Source of the DNA: Actinomadura meyerae
GTDB taxonomy: Bacteria > Actinomycetota > Actinomycetes > Streptosporangiales > Streptosporangiaceae
Length of the DNA stretch: 64,000 nt
NCBI RefSeq assembly: GCF_900188445.1
Contig: NZ_FZOR01000001.1
Location: 1 to 64,000 of the forward strand
Direction: 5' to 3'
A program made the translations under genes and the position numbers. Below, one piece after another: positions 43,637 through 52,800 of the stretch. Under the pieces are notes generated by a model. The model had not been told where the DNA came from. It did no database searches and worked only from the letters and a program-made list of their open reading frames with translations. The first letter of the stretch is position 1. The number at the start of each line of letters is the position of its first letter.

Positions 43637-44427
43637 GCCGGCGGGGTGTCGCCGGGCTCGCGCTGCTCGCGGTGGTGTTCGTCCTGGCGTTCGCGGGGCC
43701 GCTCGCGGCGCCGTGGCGCTGGGACGAGACCGACTTCGCGTCGTTCGGCCACGGGCCGTCGGCGCGGCACTGGCTCGGGACGACGCAGAGCGGGCGGGAC
43801 GTCTTCGCGCTGATGCTGCGCGGCGCGCAGAAATCGCTGGTCATCGGGCTGCTGGCCGCCCTGCTCTCGACGGGCGTCGCCGCCGCCGTCGGTACCGCCG
43901 CCGGGTTCGCGGGCGGCGTGCTCGACCGCGTCCTGATGTGCGGCGCCGATCTCCTGCTGGTGCTGCCGTCCTTCCTCGTCGTCGCCGTTCTGGCGCCGGG
44001 CATGGGGTGGCCTCTGCTCGCGCCCGTGCTCGCCGCGTTCCTGTGGATGCTCACCGCCAAGGTGGTGCGGGCCATGACGCTGTCGGTGCGCGAGCGCGAG
44101 TACGTCCTCGCCGCCCGGTTCACCGGGGCGGGCGCCCCGCGCGTGCTCGTCCGGCACGTCCTGCCGCAGGTCGCGTCGCCGCTGGCCGTGGACGCGAGCC
44201 TCACCGCCGGGGCCGCGATCGTCGCCGAGGGCGGGCTCTCCTTCCTCGGCTTCGGCGTCCGTCCGCCGGACGTCTCGCTCGGCACGATGATCGCCGAGGG
44301 ACGGGGCGCGGCGGCCACCTGGCCGTTCGTGTCGGCCACGGGGCTGCTCGTGCTGATCGTCCTCGCCGTGAACCTGGTCGGCGACGGGGTGCGCGACGTC
44401 CTCGATCCGCGGCGGGACGGGCGTTGA
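43633..44427 (+). CDS. Peptide-type ABC transporter permease (DppC-like)
   Basis: 264-residue DppC-type permease: GTTQSGRDVFALMLRGAQKSL near the N-terminus (family signature GTDxxGRDVxSRxxxGxRxSL), the docking loop EREYVLAARFTGAGAPRVLVRH, and GLSFLGFGVRPPDVSLGTMI. The ATG at 43633 overlaps the dppB stop, and the next gene starts within 3 bases of its own stop, so all are coupled. Confidence 0.9.
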   Translation: MSRRGVAGLALLAVVFVLAFAGPLAAPWRWDETDFASFGHGPSARHWLGTTQSGRDVFALMLRGAQKSLVIGLLAALLSTGVAAAVGTAAGFAGGVLDRVLMCGADLLLVLPSFLVVAVLAPGMGWPLLAPVLAAFLWMLTAKVVRAMTLSVREREYVLAARFTGAGAPRVLVRHVLPQVASPLAVDASLTAGAAIVAEGGLSFLGFGVRPPDVSLGTMIAEGRGAAATWPFVSATGLLVLIVLAVNLVGDGVRDVLDPRRDGR

Positions 44428-44429
44428 CG

Positions 44430-46181
44430 GTGCTGCGCGTCACCGCCCTGACGGTCGGCCTTCCGGGTGGTGTGCGCGCCCTGCGCGACGTCGGCTTCGC
44501 GGTGGAGCCGGGGGAGGTTCTCGCGATCGTGGGCGAGTCGGGGGCGGGCAAGACGGCGCTCGCGCTCGCCGTCATGGGCCTTCTTCCGGACGGTGCCGAG
44601 GTCACGGGGTCCGTGCGGCTGCGCGATGCGGAGCTGATCGGGCGGCCGGACGCGGAGTTGTGCCGGGTGCGCGGCAAGGACCTGGCGATGGTGTTCCAGG
44701 AGGCCGCGCTCACGCCCGTCCGCACCGTCGGTGACCAGGTCGCCGAGGCGGTCCGGGCCCATTCCGAGGTCACGCGCGCGGCAGCGCGTGCGCGGGCGGC
44801 CGAACTGCTCGACCTGGTGGGGATCGCCGCCGGACGGGCGGGCGCGTACCCGCACGAGCTCTCCGGCGGGATGCGGCAGCGGGTGATGATCGCCATGGCG
44901 GTCGCGAACGGTCCTGGAGTGATCTTGGCGGACGAGCCCACGGCCGGGCTGGACGTGATCGTCCAAGCGCAGATCTTGGACGTCCTGCGGACGGCGAAGG
45001 ACGCGACCGGGGCCGCGATCGCGCTGATCACGCACGACCTGCGGCTCGTCGAGGGCTTCGCCGACCGCGTGATCGTGATGCGTGAGGGGCGGATCGTCGA
45101 GACCGGGCCGGTGGAGCGGATCTACCGGGAACCGAGTGCGGCGTATACGGGTGACTTGCTGGCCGCCATCCCGCGTATCGAGGGCAAGGATGTGCCGCAG
45201 CCTCGGCCTGAGCGTCCCGTTGTGCTGCGTGTGGACGGTCTCGTCCGGCACTACCCCGTCTACAAGGGCACGCTGGTACGGCGGCGGGTCGGCAGTGTGC
45301 GCGCGGTCGACGGCATCGGCTTCGACGTCCGGGAGGGCGAGACCCTCGCGCTCGTGGGGGAGTCCGGGTGCGGCAAGACCACGACCCTGATGGAGATCCT
45401 GCGGCTGGCGCGCCCGCAGCAGGGCCGCGTGGTCGTCTTCGGCCAGGACACGGCGAGGCTGAGCGCGGCCCGGCGCAGGGCACTGCGGCGGGATGTCCAG
45501 GTCGTGTTCCAGGACCCGTCCGCGTCGCTCAACCCCCGGATGCGCATCGCCGACATCATCGCCGAGCCGTTGGTCACCCACGGATTCCCGTCATCGCGGA
45601 TACAAAGCCGTGTGGGGGAGTTACTGGAACTCGTGGGTCTGAAGGCCGATCTAAGGCGGCGCTACCCCCACGCACTCTCGGGTGGGCAGAAGCAGCGCGT
45701 GAGCATCGCGCGGGCGCTGGCGCTGGAACCGCGCCTGCTGCTCTTGGACGAGCCCGTGTCGGCCCTGGACGCGTCCGTGCAGGCCGGGGTCATGGCGCTT
45801 CTGGAGAGCCTGCGTGCACGCCTCGGCCTCGCTTATCTGCTGGTCACTCATGACTTGGCCGTCGTCCACCGAATCGCCGACCGGATCGCCGTCATGTACA
45901 TGGGGCGCATCGTCGAACTGGGGCCGACTCGGGACGTGTACGAGGAGCCGGCCCACCCCTATACGCGCGCCCTGCTACGACCCGACCTTCTGCAAGGAGA
46001 CCTGCCAGACCCGATGTCGCCACCCATTGGATGCCGTTTCCGTTCCCGGTGCCCCCGGTACCTCACGCTCGCCGAACAGGACGCTCGCCTGTGCGAAGTG
46101 GAGGATCCGGAGCCTTCGGAGGATGCAGATCGGTCGGTCGCCTGTCACCGTCCCCTAATCGGAGCCGAGGTCGAGCAGTGA
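44430..46181 (+). CDS. Fused DppD-DppF-type double ABC ATPase
   Basis: 583-residue protein made of two ABC ATPases in one chain. First half: Walker A GESGAGKT, signature LSGGMRQR, Walker B VILADEPTAGLD. Second half: Walker A GESGCGKT, signature LSGGQKQR, Walker B LLLLDEPVSALD, with the oligopeptide-transporter C-terminal cysteine region GCRFRSRCPRY. Such fusions replace separate DppD and DppF. A Leu codon at 45621 is TTA. GTG at 44430 is used; TTG at 44424 overlapping the dppC stop is an alternative. It overlaps the next gene by 4 bp (GTGA). Confidence 0.9.
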   Translation: MLRVTALTVGLPGGVRALRDVGFAVEPGEVLAIVGESGAGKTALALAVMGLLPDGAEVTGSVRLRDAELIGRPDAELCRVRGKDLAMVFQEAALTPVRTVGDQVAEAVRAHSEVTRAAARARAAELLDLVGIAAGRAGAYPHELSGGMRQRVMIAMAVANGPGVILADEPTAGLDVIVQAQILDVLRTAKDATGAAIALITHDLRLVEGFADRVIVMREGRIVETGPVERIYREPSAAYTGDLLAAIPRIEGKDVPQPRPERPVVLRVDGLVRHYPVYKGTLVRRRVGSVRAVDGIGFDVREGETLALVGESGCGKTTTLMEILRLARPQQGRVVVFGQDTARLSAARRRALRRDVQVVFQDPSASLNPRMRIADIIAEPLVTHGFPSSRIQSRVGELLELVGLKADLRRRYPHALSGGQKQRVSIARALALEPRLLLLDEPVSALDASVQAGVMALLESLRARLGLAYLLVTHDLAVVHRIADRIAVMYMGRIVELGPTRDVYEEPAHPYTRALLRPDLLQGDLPDPMSPPIGCRFRSRCPRYLTLAEQDARLCEVEDPEPSEDADRSVACHRPLIGAEVEQ

Positions 46182-47842
46182 ATCGGGTACTCGGCGCGAT
46201 TCTCTTGGGCGCAGTGCTCTTGTCCGGGTGCGGTGACATCGGCGCACAGGACGACGCGTCAGGGCATTTGCCGGCCGCTGACGTCAACCCCGTCCCGCGC
46301 GAGCGGGTCATGAAGGGCGGCACGCTCCGCTGGCCGCTGCCGGAGTTTCCGTCCCAATGGAATTTCAACCACGTCAACGGCACCAAGGGCGCGGTGGAGC
46401 ATGTCGTCCAAGGCGTCCTGCCGTATCTGATGCGTGCTGACGAGAAATCCGTCCCTCATCCCGTTCCGGAGTATCTGGAGTCGGCCACGCTGAAGCGCAC
46501 CGAGCGGGCCCAGACCGTCACCTACCGGCTCAACCCCCGCGCCAGATGGTCTGACGGCCGCCCCATCGGATACGCGGACTTCGCCGCCCAGGCACGTGCG
46601 CTCTCGGGACAAGACCGGCGTTACGAGGTCTCCACCGTCAGCGGCTACCGCCTGATCAAGCGCGTCGAGCAAGGCCCTCGCGAGAACGTCGTGAAAGTGA
46701 CGTTCGCCCAGCCGTACGCCGACTGGCGCAGCCTGTTCAGCCCGCTCTACCCGGCCGCCGCCTACGCCACCCCACGCGCGTTCAATACCGCCTGGATGAA
46801 CGCGCTGCCCGTCACCTCAGGTCCTTTCAAAGTGCAGCGGGTCGACCGCACGGGCAAGACCGTCACCCTGGCCCGAGACCCGTCCTGGTGGGGTCCGCCG
46901 GCCAAACTCGACCGCATCGTCTACCGCGCCATGGACACCAGCGCGATGCCCGGCGCGTTCGCCAACCACGAGATCGACCTCATGGACATCGGGCTGGACG
47001 CGAGCGCGATGCGACGCGTCCAAGCCGCTCCCGGTACCCGCGTACGCCGGGCGGGCGGACCCGACTGGCGGCACTTCACGTTCAACGCCGCGTCACCCGT
47101 CCTGTCGGATGTGCGCGTACGGCGGGCGGTCATGATGGGCATCGACCGGGAGGTGATCGCCCGCTCCGACCTGGCCGGTCTCGGCGTACCGGTCCGGACG
47201 CTCGGCAACCACTTCTACGTCAACACCCAGAACGGATACCGGGACAACTCGGCCGTCCTCGGCGGATACGATCCCGCGCACGCCGCCCGGCTCCTGGACG
47301 AGGCGGGCTGGCGGCGGCACGGCAAGTACCGTGCCAAGGCCGGACGCACGCTCGCATTACGTTTCGTGGTGCCGTCCGGCGTCCCCATCAGCGCGCGTGA
47401 AGCGGAACTGGCGGGCGCGCTGCTCGAACGTATCGGTGTCCGGGTGGACATACGGCCCGTCCCCGCCGACGACGCCCTGGACACCCACGTGACACGGGGC
47501 GACTTCGACATCGTCGCGTTCTCCTGGCTGGGCACCTCGTTCCCGGTGTCGCCGATGAGGGCCGTGTTCGCCCGGCCGCACGCCGGCCGCGTCCAGCAGA
47601 ACTACTCCCGCACCGGGACCGCCGCCATCGACGCCGCGATGGACCGGGCGATCGCGGAGACCGACCCTGCGAAGGTCCACGTCCTCGTGAACGAGACAGA
47701 CCGGCTCATCTGGCGCCAGGCGACGGTGCTGCCGCTGTACCAGCGTCCGCAGCTCGTCGCGGTGCGCGCGGACCTGGCCAACATGGGGGCGTGCGGCTTC
47801 CTGGAGCCCGGCTACCAGGACATCGGGTTCACCCGCCGCTGA
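46178..47842 (+). CDS. Peptide-binding lipoprotein (SBP family 5, DppA-like)
   Basis: 554-residue extracytoplasmic binding protein. Signal peptide MNRVLGAILLGAVLLSGC with lipobox LSGC (C18). Family-5 features: GGTLRWPLPEFPSQWN, TVTYRLNPRARWSDGRPI, ALPVTSGPFKV, DVRVRRAVMMGIDRE. It belongs to the group found with 'ABC transporter family substrate-binding protein' lipoproteins of actinomycetes. GTG at 46178 overlaps the ATPase stop. A Leu codon at 47357 is TTA. Codon use here is less G/C-ending than in the core genes. The stop lies in the first unit of a 14-bp tandem repeat. Confidence 0.9.
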   Translation: MNRVLGAILLGAVLLSGCGDIGAQDDASGHLPAADVNPVPRERVMKGGTLRWPLPEFPSQWNFNHVNGTKGAVEHVVQGVLPYLMRADEKSVPHPVPEYLESATLKRTERAQTVTYRLNPRARWSDGRPIGYADFAAQARALSGQDRRYEVSTVSGYRLIKRVEQGPRENVVKVTFAQPYADWRSLFSPLYPAAAYATPRAFNTAWMNALPVTSGPFKVQRVDRTGKTVTLARDPSWWGPPAKLDRIVYRAMDTSAMPGAFANHEIDLMDIGLDASAMRRVQAAPGTRVRRAGGPDWRHFTFNAASPVLSDVRVRRAVMMGIDREVIARSDLAGLGVPVRTLGNHFYVNTQNGYRDNSAVLGGYDPAHAARLLDEAGWRRHGKYRAKAGRTLALRFVVPSGVPISAREAELAGALLERIGVRVDIRPVPADDALDTHVTRGDFDIVAFSWLGTSFPVSPMRAVFARPHAGRVQQNYSRTGTAAIDAAMDRAIAETDPAKVHVLVNETDRLIWRQATVLPLYQRPQLVAVRADLANMGACGFLEPGYQDIGFTRR

Positions 47843-47906
47843 GAACGCGGCGCTGAGAACGCGGCGCTGTGAACCCGGCGCTGTGAACCCGGCGCTGAGA
47901 ACAGGA
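47837..47906. repeat. 14-bp tandem repeat, 5 copies, at the binding-protein gene 3' end
   Basis: Units at 47837, 47851, 47865, 47879 and 47893: CGCTGAGAACGCGG twice, CGCTGTGAACCCGG twice, then CGCTGAGAACAGGA. The first unit contains the stop codon (47840-47842), so the array starts in the coding sequence and ends 12 bp before the opposing gene's stop. Confidence 0.9.
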
Positions 47907-47917
47907 GCGGCAGGCGG

Positions 47918-48655
47918 TCACGGGAAGGCGAGCTGGATGCCCTTGCGGTCGCTGGTGTAGCGCGCGTTCCACACGTAGAGCCGCAGGTCGTCGGCCGACA
48001 CCCCGTCGTCGACCGGGAGGTCGGAGGCGATCCGCACGACGTAGGAGGCGCCGCCCGGCATCATCAACGTGCCGCTGTCGTCGACCGGCGGCTTCGACCC
48101 GTCCACACGGGCGGTGACCTCGCTGTGGTTCGGCAGCGTGCACATGTCGTCGGGGATGCCGGCCTGCGGCATGCAGCGCTCCTGCGCCGACTTCGGGACC
48201 TGCGCCTTCGGCATGAACAGGTCGGCGGGGTAGTCGAGCAGGACGGGCCGCCGCTGCGTGTTGGTCAGCACGTAGTCGGCGTAGGCGTACGTCGTCCCCG
48301 ACGGCGGCGCCTCGGTGGCGCCCAGGGGCTGCGCGTCGGTCCCCGCGCGCACCGCGGCGAGGCTGTAGCCGTAGCCCTCGGGGGTCGTGAAGTCCACCGC
48401 CGGGCCCGCCTTCGGCGCGGGGACGGCCGAGCCCTGCCGCGCGCCGTCGCCCTGGCTCGCCAGCGTCGGCCGGGCGGTCTCCTCGGCGGCGTCGCCGCCG
48501 GGCCGCAGGAACACCATCCCCGCGGCGATCGCGGCGATGCCGACGGCGCCGGTGACGGCCCCGGCTAGGCCGAGCCGGCCGGCGGCGGTCTTCTTCCTGC
48601 GGCGGTGCGAGCGGTGCGGCTGGTAGCCGCTGGACGGCTGGTGGATGTTGGACAT
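47918..48655 (-). CDS. Hypothetical membrane-anchored exported protein
   Basis: 245 residues. The cytoplasmic N-terminus has an Arg/Lys/His cluster (SHRRRKK, about residues 15-24), then one membrane helix (LGLAGAVTGAVGIAAIAAGMVFL, about 29-51), an Ala/Gly/Pro linker, and a ~150-residue outer domain with two cysteines (ERCMPQAGIPDDMC) that may form a disulfide. The outer domain (YAYADYVLTNTQRRPVLLD, LYVWNARY) resembles immunoglobulin-like DUF4352-type domains, but I do not claim a family. Downstream of glcF on the same strand, 123 bp away. Confidence 0.7.
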   Translation of the reverse strand: MSNIHQPSSGYQPHRSHRRRKKTAAGRLGLAGAVTGAVGIAAIAAGMVFLRPGGDAAEETARPTLASQGDGARQGSAVPAPKAGPAVDFTTPEGYGYSLAAVRAGTDAQPLGATEAPPSGTTYAYADYVLTNTQRRPVLLDYPADLFMPKAQVPKSAQERCMPQAGIPDDMCTLPNHSEVTARVDGSKPPVDDSGTLMMPGGASYVVRIASDLPVDDGVSADDLRLYVWNARYTSDRKGIQLAFP

Positions 48656-48778
48656 GGTGGTGCGTGCTCCCTCGGGCCTTCTCCAGGCTCAGTAAGCGCG
48701 TCCTGTCGAGCTGTCGGTGGCAACGGCGGCAGGTCACGATACCTGACGCCCGGAACGGCGGTGTCCCAGGCCGGCGGG

Positions 48779-50065
48779 TTACGAAGTGCGCGCGACGAGG
48801 GCGTCGCGGCCGAGCCCCCGCAGGGAGGCGTCCAGCACCTGCGCGGTGTGCGCGACCGCGATGCCGGCGCCGCGCCGGCGCAGCGCGGTGGCGATCTGCA
48901 TCGAGCAGCCGGGGTTGGCGGCGACCAGTAGTTCGGCTCCGGTGGCGTCCACGTTCACCGCCTTGCGGTCGCCGAGTTCGCCGGCGGCCTCTGGCTGGAA
49001 CAGGTTATAGGTTCCGGCGGAACCGCAGCAGATGTCCGGTTCGGCGATCTCCCGGAGCGTCAGCTCGGGGATCGCGGCGAGCAGCGCCCTCGGCTGGCTG
49101 CGCACGCCCTGAGCATGGGCGAGGTGGCAGGCGTCGTGGTAGGCGACGGTGACCGGAAGCGGCCGCCGCTCCGCGCGGGGCCCGAGTTCCGCGAGGTACT
49201 CGGCGAGGTCCCTGGTCCGGTCCGACAGCGCCTCGGCCCGCGCGGCCCACGCCGGCTCGTCGGCGAGCAGCGTCCGGTACTCCTTCATCGCCGACCCGCA
49301 GCCCGCCGAGTTCACCACGATGACGTCGACGGACTCGAACGTCTCGATGGTGCGGCGGGCGAAGGCGCGGGCCTCCTCGGCCCGGCCGGAGTGCAGCGAC
49401 AGCGCCCCGCAGCAGCCCTGGCCGCGGGGGATGACGACGTCGCAGCCCTCCATGGCCAGGACCCGGGCCGTCGCGGCGTTGACGCCGGGGAAGAACTCGC
49501 TCTGCACGCAGCCGGTCAGCATCCCGACCGTGGCGCGGCGGTCGCCGCGCGCCGCGACCCGCTCCGGCAGCCGGGGCGCCTTCCCGAGCGGCGGCGCGAG
49601 CCGCTCCATCGCCGCGAGGGACGGCGACAGGCGCTCCAGGATGCCGGTGCGCCGGACGAGGCGCTCCAGCCCCGACTTCTGGTAGGCGCGCAGGGGGCCG
49701 CGCAAGGCGCGGAGCCTCCGCTTGTAGGGGAACAGCTGGAAGACCATCTCCCGGATGGCCCGCTCCTTGAGCGGACGCGGGTGCTCGTCCTCCACCTCGG
49801 TGCGGGTGATCTCGATGAGGCGGTCGTACTGGACGCCGGACGGGCAGGCCGTCACGCACGCCATGCAGCCGAGGCACCGGTCGAAATGCTCGGCCATCGG
49901 CTCGTTCAGCGGGGCGCCCTCAAGATGCTGCTGCATGAGGTGGATGCGGCCTCTGGGGGAGTCCATCTCCTCGCCCCACAGCACGTAGGTCGGGCATGTG
50001 GGGAGGCAGAAACCGCAGTGGACGCAGTCGCTCAGCAGATCGGGGAGATCGTCCTGGGCGCTCAT
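48779..50065 (-). CDS. glcF: Glycolate oxidase iron-sulfur subunit
   Basis: 428-residue electron-transfer subunit. Two 4Fe-4S sites: CVHCGFCLPTC (C14, C17, C20, C24) and CLGCMACVTAC (C64, C67, C70, C74), then two CCG domains (RGQGCCGALSLHSG and EPDICCGSAGTYN). It passes electrons from the GlcD/GlcE flavoproteins to the membrane quinone pool. The ATG at 50065 overlaps the glcE stop by one base; a longer reading frame upstream is ignored because the first cluster begins at residue 14, as in other GlcF. Confidence 0.95.
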   Translation of the reverse strand: MSAQDDLPDLLSDCVHCGFCLPTCPTYVLWGEEMDSPRGRIHLMQQHLEGAPLNEPMAEHFDRCLGCMACVTACPSGVQYDRLIEITRTEVEDEHPRPLKERAIREMVFQLFPYKRRLRALRGPLRAYQKSGLERLVRRTGILERLSPSLAAMERLAPPLGKAPRLPERVAARGDRRATVGMLTGCVQSEFFPGVNAATARVLAMEGCDVVIPRGQGCCGALSLHSGRAEEARAFARRTIETFESVDVIVVNSAGCGSAMKEYRTLLADEPAWAARAEALSDRTRDLAEYLAELGPRAERRPLPVTVAYHDACHLAHAQGVRSQPRALLAAIPELTLREIAEPDICCGSAGTYNLFQPEAAGELGDRKAVNVDATGAELLVAANPGCSMQIATALRRRGAGIAVAHTAQVLDASLRGLGRDALVARTS

Positions 50066-51261
50066 CAGATACCTCCCACGAACCGGCCCGGACACAGCCT
50101 GTGGTCCGGGTCGAACTGGTCTTTGACGCGGCGCATCAGGGCGAGCGCCGGAATCGGCCCCCACAGGTCGATCCCGCCGCGCACCTCCTGCGGCGCGTAG
50201 CGGACGACGGCATGGCCGCGGTGCCGGGACAGGACGTCCCTCAGCCGCCCCAGGACGTCGGCCACCTCGTCCGGGGCCGTCTCAGGGGGCAGGCCGACGT
50301 GGCCGTTCCCGCTGCCGCTCCATGTGACGGCGGCGTCGGCGCCGAGCAGGGTGAGGACGTCGCGGAGCGACGGCGGCGGGGCGCTGATGTCGATGAGGGT
50401 GGTGCCGTCGGGGTAGCGTCCCCAGCCGTCCGGCGCGGTTTCGGAGATCTCGGCGTTCTCCCCTAGGAGCTGCTTCGTCTGCTCAGCGCGCGCGGCGACG
50501 CCCTCCGGGACGCCCTCCAGGAGCACCGAGACCGTCCCAGGGCCGATGTACTCGACCGCACTAGGCGCCACGGGGGAGTGCAGGACGCTCTGGACGGCGT
50601 CATGCGCGTCCTCCGGCCCGTTCGCGGCGCACGTCACGTACGCGGACGCGGCCGGGATCGGATGCAGCCGGAAGGTGGCCTCCACGATCAGGCCCAGGGT
50701 GCCGTAAGAGCCGGAGAAGAGCCGGCCCAGGTCGTATCCGGCGACGTTCTTGACGACCTTGCCGCCCGACCGCGCGACCTGGCCGTCCGCCCGGACGACC
50801 GTGAGCCCGATGACCAGGTTCCGGGGCGTCCCGTACAGCGTGCGGAGCGGGCCCGCGGCGCCGCTGGCGACCGTCCCGCCGACCGTGGAGCCGGGCAGGG
50901 GGACGTCCAGCGCGAGCCGCTGTCCGTGCTCGGCGAGGCTCTCGTTGAGCCGCTCCATGGGGAGCCCCGCCTCGGCCTTGGCGACGAGGTCGCCCGCCGT
51001 GTGCTCGACGAGCCGGTCCAGCCGGTGGGTGTCGACCAGCAGGTCGCAGCGTTCCGGCGGCGCCCCCCAGTCGAGCCGGGTCTCGGCGCCGCGCGGGACG
51101 ACCGCGAGCCCCTGCTCGGCGGCGACCCGCATGACGTCGGCGGCCTCGGCAAGGTTCTCCGGCGCGGCGACGAGCGCGGGCTCGACGCCGAGCACCCCCT
51201 CGGCGGGCTCGCCGGGGCGCACGTCGGCGCAGACCTTCGCCAGGGCGTCCAGGGGCCGCAT
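50065..51261 (-). CDS. glcE: Glycolate oxidase FAD-binding subunit GlcE
   Basis: 398-residue FAD-binding type 4 flavoprotein. FAD domain motifs: VVPRGAETRLDWG, PLPGSTVGGTVASGAAGP, GKVVKNVAGYDLGRLFSGSYGTLG. It ends CPGRFVGGI, the GlcE form of the FxPGR motif. It is shorter and more divergent than GlcD, as usual. Start and stop overlap glcD and glcF by one base each. Confidence 0.94.
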   Translation of the reverse strand: MRPLDALAKVCADVRPGEPAEGVLGVEPALVAAPENLAEAADVMRVAAEQGLAVVPRGAETRLDWGAPPERCDLLVDTHRLDRLVEHTAGDLVAKAEAGLPMERLNESLAEHGQRLALDVPLPGSTVGGTVASGAAGPLRTLYGTPRNLVIGLTVVRADGQVARSGGKVVKNVAGYDLGRLFSGSYGTLGLIVEATFRLHPIPAASAYVTCAANGPEDAHDAVQSVLHSPVAPSAVEYIGPGTVSVLLEGVPEGVAARAEQTKQLLGENAEISETAPDGWGRYPDGTTLIDISAPPPSLRDVLTLLGADAAVTWSGSGNGHVGLPPETAPDEVADVLGRLRDVLSRHRGHAVVRYAPQEVRGGIDLWGPIPALALMRRVKDQFDPDHRLCPGRFVGGI

Positions 51262-52700
51262 CAGAAGATCTCCGCCTTTCCCTCGAACGGGTGCGGGCCC
51301 TTGCGCTTGCCGGGCACCTCACCGCAGAGCCGGGGCGTCGGGAAGACCTTGCCCGGGTTGCACAGCCCCGCCGGGTCGAACCCGCAGCGGACCATCTGCA
51401 TCGTGTCCAGGTCGGCGTCGGTGAACATGCGAGGCATGTAGCGGGCCTTGTCGACGCCGACGCCGTGCTCGCCGGTGATGGAGCCGCCGTGCCGGATGCA
51501 CAGGTCGAGGATCGCCCCCGACACCTCCTCGGCGCGCTCCTCGGCGCCCGGTTCGGCGTCGTCGAACAGCACCAGCGGATGCAGGTTGCCGTCGCCCGCG
51601 TGGAACACGTTCGCGACCCGCACGCCCGACTTCGCCGACAGCTCGTCGATGCTCGCGAGGACGTCCGGCAGCACCGTCCGCGGGATCACCCCGTCCTGGA
51701 CGAGGTAGGCCGGGCTGATCCGGCCGACCGCGGCGAACGCGGACTTGCGGCCCTTCCAGATCAGCGCCCGCTCCGCGTCGTCGGCGGCGATCCGGATCTC
51801 GAACGCGCCCGCGTCCCGGCACAGCCGCTCCACCTCGGCGAACTGGGCCGCGACCTCGGCGTCCGGGCCGTCCAGCTCCACGATCAGCACCGACCCGGCG
51901 CCCGCCGGGTACTCGCAGCGCACCGCCGCCTCCGCCGCCTCGATGGCGAGCGCGTCCATCATCTCGATCGCCGCCGGCAGCACGCCCGCGCCGATGATCG
52001 CCGACACCGCGGCGCCGCCCGCCTCGATCGAGTCGAACGCCGCCAGCAGCGTCTGCACGGTCTCCGGTACCCGGGTCAGCCGCACCGTGATCTTGGTGGT
52101 GATGCCGAGGGTTCCCTCCGCCCCGACGAACACCCCGAGCAGGTCGTAGCCGGGCGCGTCCGCCGCCAGCTCCACCAGCTCGCCGTCCGGCGTGACGACC
52201 TCGCACGCCAGCACGTGGTGCGCGGTGAACCCGTACTTCAGGCAGTGCGCGCCGCCGGAGTTCTCCGCCACGTTCCCGCCGACCGAGCAGATCTGCTGGC
52301 TGGACGGGTCGGGCGCGAAGTAGTACCCGTACGGGCGGACGGCCCGCGTGACGTCCAGGTTGATCACGCCGGGCTCCACCACGGCCCGCTGCCCGGGGAT
52401 GTCGATCTCCAGGATGCGGCGCATCCGGGACGTCACGATCAGCACGCCGTCGGTGCGGGGCAGCGCCCCGCCGGACAGCCCCGTGCCGGATCCGCGCGCC
52501 ACGTACGGCACGCCCGCCGCCGCGCACTCCCGCACGATCGCCGCGATCTGCTCGGCCGTGTCCGGCAGCACGACGATCCCGGGCGTCGCCCGGTGGTTGG
52601 TGAGGCCGTCGCACTCGTAGGTGCGCAGCCGCACCGGGTCGTCGATCACCCGTTCCGCGCCGAGCAGCGCCTCCAGCCTGGACCCGAGCGCCGTGAGCAT
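51261..52700 (-). CDS. glcD: Glycolate oxidase catalytic subunit GlcD
   Basis: 479-residue FAD-linked oxidase. YVARGSGTGLSGGALP and FAPDPSSQQICSVGGNVAENS form the FAD site; the C-terminal half has FHAGDGNLHPLVLFD and SITGEHGVGVDK, the substrate/metal motifs of the GlcD/LldD group. It oxidises glycolate to glyoxylate. The ATG at 52700 follows GAGGGTGGAG; in-frame ATG at 52721 is an alternative. 100 bp downstream of aceB and same strand, so glyoxylate can be passed on to malate synthase. Confidence 0.94.
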   Translation of the reverse strand: MLTALGSRLEALLGAERVIDDPVRLRTYECDGLTNHRATPGIVVLPDTAEQIAAIVRECAAAGVPYVARGSGTGLSGGALPRTDGVLIVTSRMRRILEIDIPGQRAVVEPGVINLDVTRAVRPYGYYFAPDPSSQQICSVGGNVAENSGGAHCLKYGFTAHHVLACEVVTPDGELVELAADAPGYDLLGVFVGAEGTLGITTKITVRLTRVPETVQTLLAAFDSIEAGGAAVSAIIGAGVLPAAIEMMDALAIEAAEAAVRCEYPAGAGSVLIVELDGPDAEVAAQFAEVERLCRDAGAFEIRIAADDAERALIWKGRKSAFAAVGRISPAYLVQDGVIPRTVLPDVLASIDELSAKSGVRVANVFHAGDGNLHPLVLFDDAEPGAEERAEEVSGAILDLCIRHGGSITGEHGVGVDKARYMPRMFTDADLDTMQMVRCGFDPAGLCNPGKVFPTPRLCGEVPGKRKGPHPFEGKAEIF

Positions 52701-52800
52701 GGACTCCACCCTCACCACCATCCTCCGCCCCCGACACCGTCGCAAGATCCGGAGCCGGACGGCCCGCGGCCGCCCGGCTCGCCCCGTCCGCCGCCCGCGG

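Noticed and set aside
47837..47906. Five repeats considered as a CRISPR array
   Set aside because: The units are 14 bp and directly adjoining with no spacers, so this is a simple tandem repeat.
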